From Treponema sp. (GTDB taxonomy: Bacteria; Spirochaetota; Spirochaetia; Treponematales; Treponemataceae): DNA of 64,000 nucleotides. This document shows positions 35,505 through 44,546 of this stretch, piece by piece. Below the pieces are notes generated by a model. That model was not told the origin of the DNA, did not search any database, and saw nothing but the letters and a program-made list of their open reading frames with translations. How positions within the stretch are numbered: the stretch's first letter is position 1; each line of letters starts with the position of its first letter. The stretch covers positions 186,001 through 250,000 of the forward strand of contig JAGAZB010000005.1 of NCBI GenBank assembly GCA_017940255.1, written 5' to 3'. The position numbers and the translations under genes are program-made.

Positions 35505-36251
35505 ATGGCAAATAAAAACACTGATTACAGCGTAATTTATGCAGACGATGATTTTGTGGTTTTCAACAAACGGAGCGGCCTTTTGATTGCGGCCGACAGG
35601 TATGATCCTGATGCACCTCGTCTTGATTTGATTGCCCAGGAAGAATTTGGCAAGCTTTATGCTGTTCATCGTATTGATAAAGACACTTCTGGCTTGATTG
35701 TATATGCCCGTACCAGTGAAGCTCAGCGAGACCTTTCTATGCAGTTTGAAAAACGCGAGGTTCATAAGGTTTACCATGCCCTTGTTTATGGTCATCCTCT
35801 ATGGCAGGATTTGAATGTAAAGCTTCCCCTTCAGCCGGATGGAGATGCCCGCCACAGAACTGTTGTTAATAAAAAGTTTGGTAAGCCTTCGGAAACTGAT
35901 TTTCACAATTTTGGTGCCTGCGGGCCTTATTCCTGGATTGAAGCTCGTCCTTTGACCGGCCGAACACATCAGATTCGCGTGCATCTGGCAGAAAACGGTT
36001 TTTCTATTGTCTGTGATCCCCTTTATGGTGGTAACCAGAAACCTGTTCGCCTGAGCGAAATCAAAAAAAAGTGGAATGGTGATGAGTATGAAGAGCGCCC
36101 GCTTTTGAGCAGACTGGCACTTCATGCTTATAAAATTGAATTTACACATCCTTCAAAAAAGGAAACTGTGACTTTTACAGCTCCCTATCCAAAAGATATG
36201 GAAGCAACCCGCAAGCAGCTGGCAAAGCTTTTTGGCGTAGACCCAGTCTAA
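35505..36251 (+). CDS. RluA-family pseudouridine synthase
   Basis: 248 residues. Isomerises uridine to pseudouridine in rRNA or tRNA. HRIDKDTSG holds the catalytic Asp58; other family motifs are DDDFVVFNKRSGLL at the N-terminus, KVYHALVYG and GRTHQIRVHLA. No S4 RNA-binding domain is present, so it resembles the short RluA/TruC type rather than RluC/RluD. It has a strong promoter of its own and is probably monocistronic. Confidence 0.93.
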   Translation: MANKNTDYSVIYADDDFVVFNKRSGLLIAADRYDPDAPRLDLIAQEEFGKLYAVHRIDKDTSGLIVYARTSEAQRDLSMQFEKREVHKVYHALVYGHPLWQDLNVKLPLQPDGDARHRTVVNKKFGKPSETDFHNFGACGPYSWIEARPLTGRTHQIRVHLAENGFSIVCDPLYGGNQKPVRLSEIKKKWNGDEYEERPLLSRLALHAYKIEFTHPSKKETVTFTAPYPKDMEATRKQLAKLFGVDPV

Positions 36252-36259
36252 AATCGAAG

Positions 36260-36294
36260 AGCCGTAAAAAAATGCACTGCATTTTTTAGGCTCA
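36260..36294. repeat. Inverted repeat after the pseudouridine synthase gene
   Basis: GAGCC-GT-AAAAAAATGCA pairs with TGCATTTTTT-A-GGCTC. There is no trailing T-run outside the stem, though the inner T-run could act as part of a terminator. Confidence 0.6.
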
Positions 36295-36327
36295 TCGGAA
36301 AAATGACTCGAAAAAAGAGGAATGAAT

Positions 36328-38163
36328 ATGACAGATAATAAATCAACTTTTAAAGAAATTATTTTTAATGCAGTAAAAGAGTTTTATAATCAGAAAGGAA
36401 TAGAAGCAGACGCAGATTTGCAGAATAAGATTGTTGTTCAGTCAGCTCCGAATCCAGAAATGGGAGATCTTGGTGCTCCTATGTTCGTTTTTGCAAAGGC
36501 TCTTCGCATGGCTCCTCCTCAGATTGCTGCTGAGGTTGCAAAAATTGCACAATCAGCAGGAACTTCTCTTGGTCAGGTAATGGCCGTTGGTCCTTACGTA
36601 AACATTAAGCTTGATAAGGCTGGGGCTGCCTTCCCAATTTTGGACGCCGTTGCAAAGCAGAAGGATACTTACGGTTCGCTGAATCAGCAGGGCAAAAAGC
36701 CTCTGGAAGGCCGCCGTGTAATGATAGAATTTTCTTCTCCAAATACAAACAAGCCTCTTCATTTGGGTCATGTTCGTAACGATGCTCTTGGTGAATCTGT
36801 AAGCCGTATTCTTAAGGCTGCCGGTGCAGATGTTTTCAAAGTAGATTTAATTAATAACCGTGGTGTTCACATCTGTAAATCAATGCTGGCTTATAAGCTT
36901 TTTCATGAGGCAAAGGGTGACACGCCGGAAAGCCTTGGAATGAAGGGCGACCACTTTGTTGGCCAGTGCTATGTTGAATTCGACAAATACTTGAAGGGTG
37001 AAAAAGACAAGCCTGAAACTGCTCATCCAGAAGCTAATCAGATGGCAGAAGATATGCTGATTAAGTGGGAAGCCGGAGATCCTGAAGTTCATGCTCTTTG
37101 GGAAAAGATGAATGGCTGGACTTTTGACGGTATGATGGCTACCTACAAGCGAACTGGAATCAGCTTTGATAAATACTATTTTGAAAGCGAAACCTACCTT
37201 AAGGGAAAAGATGAAATTATGAAGGGCCTTGAAAAAGGTGTTTTCTTTAAGGCAGAGGATGGTTCTGTCCGCATTGACGTTACAGATGTTGTTGGAAAGG
37301 GTAAAGACGGAAATAATCAGGAAAAGGTTTTACTCCGCAAGGATGGAACTTCTGTTTATATTACTCAGGATATTGGAACTGCAATTTCCCGCCACAACGA
37401 CTGGGCTTTTAATCAGCTGGTATATGTTGTTGCAAGCGAACAGAACTATCACTTTAAGGTTTTGTTCCATATCCTTAAAAAACTTGGCTTTGATTGGGCC
37501 GACAAGCTCTTCCACCTTAGCTATGGAATGGTAAATCTTCCAAGCGGACGCATGAAGAGCCGTGAAGGTACTGTTGTTGATGCTGATAATCTTGTAGATT
37601 CGCTTCACGCAGATGCTCTGGCTGCTATTAAAGAGCGCGGCCGCGACAGCGAAGTTGGAGATGCAGACGAAGTTGCAGAAAAAGTTGCACTTGGTGCTCT
37701 TCATTACTATATTTTGCAGGCAACTCCAATTAAGGATATGCTTTTTAATCCTGCTGAATCGCTCAGTTTTAATGGAAACACTGGTCCATATCTTCAGTAT
37801 ATGGGTGCTCGAATTAATTCTATTTTGGGCAAAGCTGCAGAAACTGGTCTTGCTGTAGATTCTTCTGAGGCCGCAGTTTCTCTTCTTACAAGTGAAGATG
37901 AATGGGCTTTGATTAAACAGCTTGGTGACTATCCTGCAGTTGTAGAAAAGGCTGCTGAAAATCTGGATCCAAGTGGAGTAGCAGCTTATTGTTATGAAAC
38001 AGCAAAGCTTTTCAGTAAGTTCTATCAGAATTGTCCGATTGTTTCTGCCGCCAGCGAAAATGCGCAGCTTGCAGGAGCTCGACTCTTCCTTGCTGAATGT
38101 ACATTGCAGGTTCTTAAAAACGGCATGAATCTTGTGCTTGTTCCATATCTGGAAAAAATGTAA
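36328..38163 (+). CDS. argS: Arginyl-tRNA synthetase
   Basis: 611 residues. Charges tRNA-Arg. The N-terminal Add-1 domain (about 1-115) is followed by the class I core with the HIGH motif in NKPLHLGHVRND, the helix VFKVDLINNRGVHICKSM, and an LPSGRMKSREGTV segment that takes the place of KMSKS. The C-terminal anticodon-binding helices include NTGPYLQYMGARI and FYQNCPIV. Of two ATGs six bases apart, 36328 has the better spacing from AGAGG (36316-36320). It ends in TAATG at the 5' edge of the hairpin cluster before rsgA. Confidence 0.97.
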   Translation: MTDNKSTFKEIIFNAVKEFYNQKGIEADADLQNKIVVQSAPNPEMGDLGAPMFVFAKALRMAPPQIAAEVAKIAQSAGTSLGQVMAVGPYVNIKLDKAGAAFPILDAVAKQKDTYGSLNQQGKKPLEGRRVMIEFSSPNTNKPLHLGHVRNDALGESVSRILKAAGADVFKVDLINNRGVHICKSMLAYKLFHEAKGDTPESLGMKGDHFVGQCYVEFDKYLKGEKDKPETAHPEANQMAEDMLIKWEAGDPEVHALWEKMNGWTFDGMMATYKRTGISFDKYYFESETYLKGKDEIMKGLEKGVFFKAEDGSVRIDVTDVVGKGKDGNNQEKVLLRKDGTSVYITQDIGTAISRHNDWAFNQLVYVVASEQNYHFKVLFHILKKLGFDWADKLFHLSYGMVNLPSGRMKSREGTVVDADNLVDSLHADALAAIKERGRDSEVGDADEVAEKVALGALHYYILQATPIKDMLFNPAESLSFNGNTGPYLQYMGARINSILGKAAETGLAVDSSEAAVSLLTSEDEWALIKQLGDYPAVVEKAAENLDPSGVAAYCYETAKLFSKFYQNCPIVSAASENAQLAGARLFLAECTLQVLKNGMNLVLVPYLEKM

Positions 38164-38164
38164 T

Positions 38165-38256
38165 GGTTATAAAATTACATCCATGTAATTTTATAACCGC
38201 GAGTTTTCAAGAAAACTCGCAAGCTAACTTGGATAAAAATGCGGCATCCATGCCGC
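38165..38256. repeat. Cluster of three hairpins between argS and rsgA
   Basis: A 16-bp stem GGTTATAAAATTACAT... (38165-38198), a family C palindrome GCGAGTTTTC-AA-GAAAACTCGC (38199-38220) and GCGGCATCCATGCCGC (38241-38256). None has a T-run, and no stop codon occurs in the frame of rsgA across the cluster. Confidence 0.85.
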
Positions 38257-38276
38257 CCTATAAAAAAAGGAGTTTC

Positions 38277-39263
38277 ATGAACGGAACTGTTATTGCGGGA
38301 ACAAATAATCTTTTCACGGTTGAATGTGAGGATGAGGTCACAAGGCTTTGTTCTATTAAGGGCAAGGTGATTAAATCTGATAAGGAATTTTACAATCCTA
38401 TTGCTCCTGGTGATATGCTTGAAATTGAAGCAGATCCAATGAATGAAAAAAAAGGCCAGGTGCTTTCTATTATGCCAAGAAAAAACACTTTCCTGCGCTG
38501 GAATGTGAAAGGCCGCTGCCCTCAGCTTTTGGCCTGCAATCTTGACTATCTGATTCTTGTAACAACTCCCGATGAACCACCTTTTCGTCCGCGTTTTACA
38601 GACCGCGCTCTGGCTCAGGCTGAGCATCAGGGAATTACCCCTGTGATTGTCTGCAATAAATGGGATTTAGCCGAAAAAATGCAGACAGACGGCCGTTCAG
38701 AAGAATACGAAGAAATTGACCGCCGCCTTAATATCTGGGAAGACTTGGGCTATAAGGTTTTACGCATTTCTGCAAAAACAGGGGAGGGAATGACTCAGTT
38801 TGCAGAACTGCTGGAAGATCATCTTTCGGCCTTTGTTGGACAATCAGGTGTTGGAAAATCCAGTTTGATAAATGTGATGGACAATTCCTGTGTTCTAAAA
38901 ACCGGAAGTCTTTCTAAAAAATACGGACGCGGAAATCATACAACTACAAAGGGAACTTTAATTCACCTTACTTTGAATGAGGCTCTTACAGAGGGCGTTC
39001 ATAATCGTAAAGCTGATATTATCGACACTCCGGGAATCCGCCGTTTTGTGCTGGATGATATTCAGGCTGATGATGTGGCTCTATATTTTAAGGAATTCGA
39101 GCCTTTTGTGGGAAAATGCCGCTTTGGCATGAACTGCAAACACGACAGTGAGCCTGATTGTGCAATTAAGGCAGCAGTTGAAAGCGGGGCAATTTCTCCA
39201 GAACGCTATGATTCCTGGAAGCGCATAAGTGAAGAAATCCGCACAGGTTCTTGGACTGATTAA
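38277..39263 (+). CDS. rsgA: Ribosome small-subunit GTPase RsgA (circularly permuted)
   Basis: 328 residues. Assists late 30S maturation. The OB-fold N-terminus is followed by a GTPase domain with motifs in permuted order: NKWD (G4), SAKTGEG (G5), GQSGVGKSSLIN (G1), TTTKGTL (G2) and DTPG (G3). A zinc knuckle at about 290-305 (CRFGMNCKHDSEPDC) completes the family plan. The ATG at 38277 is favoured by AAAGGAG just before it, although the frame is open back to an ATG overlapping the argS stop (38163). mutS2 follows after 3 bases. Confidence 0.95.
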   Translation: MNGTVIAGTNNLFTVECEDEVTRLCSIKGKVIKSDKEFYNPIAPGDMLEIEADPMNEKKGQVLSIMPRKNTFLRWNVKGRCPQLLACNLDYLILVTTPDEPPFRPRFTDRALAQAEHQGITPVIVCNKWDLAEKMQTDGRSEEYEEIDRRLNIWEDLGYKVLRISAKTGEGMTQFAELLEDHLSAFVGQSGVGKSSLINVMDNSCVLKTGSLSKKYGRGNHTTTKGTLIHLTLNEALTEGVHNRKADIIDTPGIRRFVLDDIQADDVALYFKEFEPFVGKCRFGMNCKHDSEPDCAIKAAVESGAISPERYDSWKRISEEIRTGSWTD

Positions 39264-39266
39264 ACA

Positions 39267-41879
39267 ATGGACATAAAAACATTAACAGAAATAGACTACT
39301 TCCGCATACGAGAACAGGTTGCGGGCTATTGTGTCAGCGCAGAGGGGCGGGCCTTGCTTTTGGAACGCCTGCCTTCCACCAAAACAGAAGAAATTGAAAA
39401 CTGGAAAAACTTAAGCCGCGAGTGGAGTCTCTGTCACCATACATCAAAGGGTGGCGTTTTGAAGGGCTGGGAGGCCTGTGGTCCCCTTATCCCAATCATA
39501 AAGACAAACGGTGCAGCTCTTACCCTGGAGCAGCTTAAGGCTCTGGGCCAGCTGGTTTTAAGCGTGCAGGGAATAAAAAAATATCTTTCGGTTCATGGCG
39601 ATGAGCTGGAACTAAAATGCCTGCTGCAGGAAGCCGAAAAAATCCCAGATTTTACCGAAACCGAAAACAAAATATTCCGTGTAATAACTACAGACGGCGA
39701 GCTTCGTGACTTGCCGGAAATTACTGCAATCAGAAAGCAGATTGCAAGCCTGCACAGTAAGATTAAGGCTATTATGCAGGGCTTTATTTCAGACCAGAAA
39801 TATGCTTCTATCCTGGAATCTACGGTGCCTGTTTTGCGTGGTGAACATCAGGTGCTGGCGGTAAAGGCGAGTTTGCAAAACCGTATCCCTGGTATTGTTT
39901 ACGAGGTGAGCCAGAGCGGACAGACGGTTTATGTTGAACCTCAGGAAGCTGTTTTGTGCAGTAATGAGCTTGTTCAAAAGGAATACGAGCTGCAGGCCGT
40001 GATTAAGCGCATTCTTGCAGAACTTACCGCCAGCTTGCAGCCTTCTATACCAGCCTTTAATGCTGCTCTGCCGGTAATGTGCCTTTTTGACCAGACTCAG
40101 GCGGCTGCCCGCTGGGGTGCAGAAAATAATTGCGTTTATGCGGTAACGGTGGACGCTGAGCGGGAAGCGCCCGTGCTTGTTCAGGCTCGACATCCTCTTT
40201 TGGGAGAAAAAGCTGTCCCTATTGATATTCGCTTTATGGAAGGCAAGCGTGTTTTAATCATCACAGGTCCTAATACTGGTGGTAAAACCGTTTCTCTCAA
40301 AACTTTTGCCCTGCTTTCTATGCTTAATCAGTCTGGTTTCCCAATTCCGGCCAGCGAAGGAACACGACTTCCTGTGTTTGATTCAATTTTTGCCGATATT
40401 GGTGATGATCAGTCACTGGACCAGAGTCTTTCAACCTTCAGCGGACATATGAAAAACATTGCTCATGCAGTGGAGGGTGCTGGTTCAAACAGTCTGATTT
40501 TGCTTGATGAGCTTGGAAGCGGAACCGACCCGCAGGAAGGTACTGCAATTTCTATGGCGGTTTTGGATGAACTGATTAAAAGACGCTCTTTTGTTCTGGT
40601 AACAACTCATCAGGGGATTTTGAAAAACTACGGATATACAAATCCTTCCTGTATAAATGCCTCTGTAGAATTTAATCAGGATACTCTTTCTCCTTCTTAT
40701 CACCTTTTGATGGGAGTTCCGGGGGAAAGTCATGCTCTGGATATTGCTCAGCGTAACGGACTTCCTCTGGAAATCTGCAAGGCGGCACGTCATTATATTG
40801 CCAGTGAGCAGGCTGATGTTTCGGCTTTGATTCGTGGCCTTAACCGAAAGCACCTTGAATTAAATAAGGTTCAAAAGGAAGCCAGCCGCCGAGAGCGCGA
40901 GTTTACCGAAAAATACGAGCGGCTTAAGTCGAGGGAACTGGAACTGCGCCGCCGGGAAAATGAACTTAAAAAAGAGCGTACTCAGGAACTGGACGACTTT
41001 TTGATTCACAGCAGACGAAAACTTGAAAATATGGTGCGCACTCTAAAAGAGGGCGAAATTACCCGCGAAAAAACTCTGGGCGTAAAACAGTTTATTAATG
41101 AACTGACCAGCGATACTCAACGTCTTGAAGCAAAGGTTGAAAAGGAAGAAGAAAAACTTGCTGAAGACCAGAAACGCTTTGACGCAGAACTTAAAAAGAA
41201 GGGTAGCCGGGTTTCTAATAAAAAGACTAAGAAAAAGCTGAGTAATGCTGAAGCATTGAAAACTGCTACTGTGAACGAGGCTCTGCTGGCGGCTGGGGCT
41301 GCTTCTGGCGGAGTGGGGCCTGCTGGCAGTGGGCGGGGCGGCCTGGCTGGTGCTGGGGCCCGGGGCTCTCGGGTTGGTAGTGCTGAGGTTGAACTGCCTC
41401 TTCGTTTTGAACCTGGCGCTGTTGTTACTGCTGGCGCCACCGGAACCGAAGGAATTCTTCTTGAACAGACTCGAAAGGGCGTCTGGCAGGTGCAGTTTGG
41501 CAGCGTAAAAATGACGGTAAAAGAAAAAGATTTAACTCTTTCTAAAAAGCAGACTCTTACTGCCACCTACACTGATTCTTCGGTTGATTATGCTTCATAT
41601 TCTGCCTATGAGCCTGGTTCGGACAGTGAACGCCCTGCCTTCGAACTTCGCCTTCTTGGAATGCGTGCCGAGGAAGCCGAAAAGGCCCTTTCGCACCAGA
41701 TTGACCTTTGTATTTTGAATAACTTTTTGCATTTCAGCGTGATTCATGGAAAGGGGGACGGAATACTTATGCAGATGGTAAAAGATTACCTTTCGCACTG
41801 TACTTCGGTTGCTTCTTTTGAGCAGGCTCCCGCAGAAGACGGCGGCGCCGGCAAAACCTACGTCACGCTCAAAGGGTAG
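39267..41879 (+). CDS. mutS2: MutS2 (ribosome rescue/recombination ATPase with Smr domain)
   Basis: 870 residues. The ATPase domain has ITGPNTGGKTVSLKT (Walker A), DELGSGTDPQEG (Walker B) and the ABC signature-like DQSLSTFSGH. A long coiled coil follows (about 520-640), then a KOW-like domain (AVVTAGATGTEGILLEQTR) and a C-terminal Smr nuclease domain (ELRLLGMRAEEAEKAL, HGKGDG). MutS2 senses collided ribosomes or DNA branches. Residues about 672-708 are a GC-rich insertion of G, A and S that lengthens the protein beyond its usual ~780-800. No ribosome site is seen; translation is probably coupled to rsgA. Confidence 0.95.
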   Translation: MDIKTLTEIDYFRIREQVAGYCVSAEGRALLLERLPSTKTEEIENWKNLSREWSLCHHTSKGGVLKGWEACGPLIPIIKTNGAALTLEQLKALGQLVLSVQGIKKYLSVHGDELELKCLLQEAEKIPDFTETENKIFRVITTDGELRDLPEITAIRKQIASLHSKIKAIMQGFISDQKYASILESTVPVLRGEHQVLAVKASLQNRIPGIVYEVSQSGQTVYVEPQEAVLCSNELVQKEYELQAVIKRILAELTASLQPSIPAFNAALPVMCLFDQTQAAARWGAENNCVYAVTVDAEREAPVLVQARHPLLGEKAVPIDIRFMEGKRVLIITGPNTGGKTVSLKTFALLSMLNQSGFPIPASEGTRLPVFDSIFADIGDDQSLDQSLSTFSGHMKNIAHAVEGAGSNSLILLDELGSGTDPQEGTAISMAVLDELIKRRSFVLVTTHQGILKNYGYTNPSCINASVEFNQDTLSPSYHLLMGVPGESHALDIAQRNGLPLEICKAARHYIASEQADVSALIRGLNRKHLELNKVQKEASRREREFTEKYERLKSRELELRRRENELKKERTQELDDFLIHSRRKLENMVRTLKEGEITREKTLGVKQFINELTSDTQRLEAKVEKEEEKLAEDQKRFDAELKKKGSRVSNKKTKKKLSNAEALKTATVNEALLAAGAASGGVGPAGSGRGGLAGAGARGSRVGSAEVELPLRFEPGAVVTAGATGTEGILLEQTRKGVWQVQFGSVKMTVKEKDLTLSKKQTLTATYTDSSVDYASYSAYEPGSDSERPAFELRLLGMRAEEAEKALSHQIDLCILNNFLHFSVIHGKGDGILMQMVKDYLSHCTSVASFEQAPAEDGGAGKTYVTLKG

Positions 41880-41887
41880 TTGAGTAG

Positions 41888-42092
41888 TAGTACTTCCCGT
41901 ACACTGCAGTGTGCTCCTTGCGTTGCAAGCTGCCCGTGCGTGGCAGTGCTGCCCTTACCCGGTAACACTGCCCGTGTCCGGTCACACAGTCCTTGTCGGG
42001 TAACGCTGCCCGTGTCCAGGAATACTGCCCGTGTAAGGGCACTCGGTCCTTGTCCGGTAATACTGTCATTACCCGGCTTGACCGGGTAATCT
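41888..42092. repeat. Degenerate ~19-bp tandem repeats ending in a family B palindrome
   Basis: About nine to ten imperfect units with consensus ACTGCCCGTGTCCGGTA occupy 41888-42060; examples are ACACTGCCCGTGTCCGGTC, ACGCTGCCCGTGTCCAGGA and ATACTGCCCGTGTAAGGGC. The last unit merges into GTCATTACCCGGCTTGACC (42065-42092). Composition is much richer in G+C than the flanks. The region separates mutS2 from the methyltransferase gene; no gene is seen. Confidence 0.75.
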
Positions 42093-42104
42093 TTAGGAGG
42101 ACTT

Positions 42105-42887
42105 ATGTCAGAGTGGTTTGAATCAGAAGATTTCTGGGTAAATTATGCGCCAATTATGTTTGATGACGCCCGCTGGGCAGAAGCGCCAGATGTGGCTCGC
42201 TATGTCCGCGATATTGCCCGCCTGAAAAAGGGCTCTTCTGTGCTGGACGCCGGCTGTGGTCTGGGCCGCATTAGCGTAGAGCTTGCTGCCCTTGGTCTGG
42301 ACGTTACCGGTGTAGATGTAATTCAGGCGGAACTGGATGCTGCCCGGGATTCGGCCGAGGCGGAAGGTGTGCCGCTCACTTTGCTGAACGCAGACCTGCG
42401 GAATTTTACGCTTGCTCCCGGGGCCAGAAAGTTTGATTGCGCGGTGAACTTATACACGTCCTTCGGCTACTGCGATACTCTGGAAGAAGATTTACAGATT
42501 TTGAAAAATATTGCGGGGTGTTTGAAGGAAGGGGGCACTTTTATTTTGGAATGTGTCAGCCGCGAAACAGCCATAATGTATTTTACAGAGGGTGAAGAAT
42601 TTGAACGCGCTGGTTTTCATGTGCGAACTCAGTTTTCTGTTGAAGGGGCCTGGGAAGGACTTCGCTCCCGCTGGACTCTCTATCCAGCAGGAACAGACCT
42701 TGAGAAAAATCCAAACACAAAACCCGTCGTAGACCATGTTTTTACCCAGCGTCTTTATTCCGCCGCAGAGCTATGCCATCTTATGACTGACCGCTGCGGT
42801 TTTTCAGAGGCCCGTGCCTATGGGGATTTTGATTTTTCCCCATATAACCAGCATGCCCGCACTATGGTGATTGTCGCAAAACGCTAG
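42105..42887 (+). CDS. Class I SAM-dependent methyltransferase
   Basis: 260 residues. SAM-binding motif I is VLDAGCGLGRISVELA (about residues 45-60), with the acidic end of the next strand in VTGVDVIQAEL and motif DLRNF further on. The CAVNLYTSFGYCD and CLKEGGTFILE strands fit methyltransferase domain 25/11. The substrate is unknown; the family includes enzymes acting on small molecules and on tRNA. An AGGAGG ribosome site (42095-42100) directly abuts the repeat array upstream. Confidence 0.88.
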   Translation: MSEWFESEDFWVNYAPIMFDDARWAEAPDVARYVRDIARLKKGSSVLDAGCGLGRISVELAALGLDVTGVDVIQAELDAARDSAEAEGVPLTLLNADLRNFTLAPGARKFDCAVNLYTSFGYCDTLEEDLQILKNIAGCLKEGGTFILECVSRETAIMYFTEGEEFERAGFHVRTQFSVEGAWEGLRSRWTLYPAGTDLEKNPNTKPVVDHVFTQRLYSAAELCHLMTDRCGFSEARAYGDFDFSPYNQHARTMVIVAKR

Positions 42888-42906
42888 GCTTAGGCTTACG
42901 CAAAAA

Positions 42907-44505
42907 CTATTCTAAATATTCGTAAGTATAGCGGAATGGGTCTTCAATCATAGAACAGGTATCTCCAAATTCCATTAAAAGCCCCTTACTTTCTTTTGTA
43001 GTCTGCCATAAAGGAAGTGTATTTCCCTTTGTGTCATTTCCATTTGGATTACCAGTTCGGATAAAATTCAGCCAGTAGGAAGACATAATTTCTTCCAGCT
43101 CGTAATCGCGGCTTGAATAATTTTTTGTGCGCGGAACATTGCGGTAGGCGTAAATCATTTCTCCGGAATGGTTAGTTCCAATCTCGCCATTTTCTCGAGA
43201 AAAGTAATATTCATAAACCGGACGTCCCTGGGCTTCTACGGTTCTTGTCCAAACTTCATGAGGATAAGTAAAGCAGACTACTGTAAAAATATCTGTGTAT
43301 ATTTCTTTTGCTTCTTTATTATTCTTTGCAGGATATTTAGTCAAAAATTCCTGTGTTCTTTCTTTAAAAGAAGGGCGGAGCAGGTCTGCAAGATTCTTTT
43401 TGTTTACCTTTGTAAAGAAAGTAAAACCAAAGCCTTCTTTTTTGTTAAAGCCGTTCAAAAGTGCTTCTTCATGATTTTCACCTTTCTTGTATATTTCATA
43501 AGGACTTTCTGGAAGAGCGTAACCGTCAACAGTCATAGAATTATTTGCATATCGGGTTTTAATCAGCTTTTGGGCTGGAATTTTCCTGAGTTCTTCTACA
43601 GAAGAAACTTTAAATTCTTTTTTTATATCGTCTCCCATTTTTAAGGCAGCTTCCATTGTTCTGAAAGTGTGGGGTGGAGTTTCCTGAACTACAGACGAAC
43701 TTTCTGCAATAGCTCTTCGGAAAAATCCTTTTGTAAGAGGACTTGCACAAAGGGCGTTTACAGAAGAAGAACCTGCAGATTCACCAGCAATTGTTACATT
43801 ATCAGCATCTCCGCCAAAAGCTTCAATGTTATTATGAACCCACTCCAGCGCTTTAATCTGGTCTAAAAGTCCATAGTTTCCGGTACTTCCATTTGGTGAT
43901 TCAGCATCCAGGTCTTTATCTGCATAATAGCCGAAAACTCCTACCCTGTAAGCAATTGTTACTACAATAATTCCTTCTTTTGCAAGATTTTCGCCATCGT
44001 ATTTTTCATACCAGCTTTGACCGCTCATAAGGCTGCCACCGTGAACATATACCAGAACAGGCACTTTTGCATCCGGGCTTAAATTAGCCGGCCGCCATAT
44101 ATTCAGATAAAGACAGTCTTCGCTCATAGGAGCCCCGTAAGTTCTGCTTGTTTTTGAATGAGTGTAAAGATTAAAGAGCCAGTTGAAAACCGGGCCGTTT
44201 TCTGTCTGCATAGCCATTGGAGCAAATCTGTTTGCGGCACGTACGCCTTCCCATGCAATAACATCCTGTGGTTCACGCCAGCGAAAATCTCCCACAGGAG
44301 GAGCCGCAAAAGGTACTCCTGCAAAAATTTCTACATCACCTTCTGCATTTACTATTCCCTGAATATCTCCTCCGGTAACATTTATTACGTCAGTCAAAAA
44401 TGGTGTCTTACTTTTTACCGGATTAGTTGCGTTTTTAGTAGAAGCACATGCTGTAATCATAAAAAGTGATAAAATAAAACATGTTAATAAAATTATTTTT
44501 TTCAT
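42907..44505 (-). CDS. Type B carboxylesterase, lipoprotein
   Basis: 532 residues. Alpha/beta hydrolase that cleaves carboxylic esters, here lipid-anchored in the envelope. The signal peptide MKKIILLTCFILSLFM ends in ITAC (Cys20). Motifs are GVPFAAPPVGDFRWREP, EDCLYLNIWRP, the oxyanion VYVHGGSL, and the nucleophile Ser in IAGESAGSSS; the acid and His (NHSGEMIYAY region) follow in the expected order. The ATG at 44505 is chosen from GGAAGG spaced 6 bases before it. Gut-type members often act on acylated plant polymers, but the substrate is not determined here. Confidence 0.92.
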   Translation of the reverse strand: MKKIILLTCFILSLFMITACASTKNATNPVKSKTPFLTDVINVTGGDIQGIVNAEGDVEIFAGVPFAAPPVGDFRWREPQDVIAWEGVRAANRFAPMAMQTENGPVFNWLFNLYTHSKTSRTYGAPMSEDCLYLNIWRPANLSPDAKVPVLVYVHGGSLMSGQSWYEKYDGENLAKEGIIVVTIAYRVGVFGYYADKDLDAESPNGSTGNYGLLDQIKALEWVHNNIEAFGGDADNVTIAGESAGSSSVNALCASPLTKGFFRRAIAESSSVVQETPPHTFRTMEAALKMGDDIKKEFKVSSVEELRKIPAQKLIKTRYANNSMTVDGYALPESPYEIYKKGENHEEALLNGFNKKEGFGFTFFTKVNKKNLADLLRPSFKERTQEFLTKYPAKNNKEAKEIYTDIFTVVCFTYPHEVWTRTVEAQGRPVYEYYFSRENGEIGTNHSGEMIYAYRNVPRTKNYSSRDYELEEIMSSYWLNFIRTGNPNGNDTKGNTLPLWQTTKESKGLLMEFGDTCSMIEDPFRYTYEYLE

Positions 44506-44546
44506 AAGCGACCTTCCAGCCACCTATTTTATAGAGAAATTTAATT

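Noticed and set aside
41117-41566. 149-codon minus-strand frame inside mutS2
   Set aside because: It reads the reverse of the GC-rich Gly/Ala insertion and coiled coil; it is P/A/S-rich only because of that composition.
41888-42092. CRISPR-like array
   Set aside because: Units are about 19 bases, degenerate and contiguous, with no unique spacers, no conserved repeat-spacer alternation and no cas genes.
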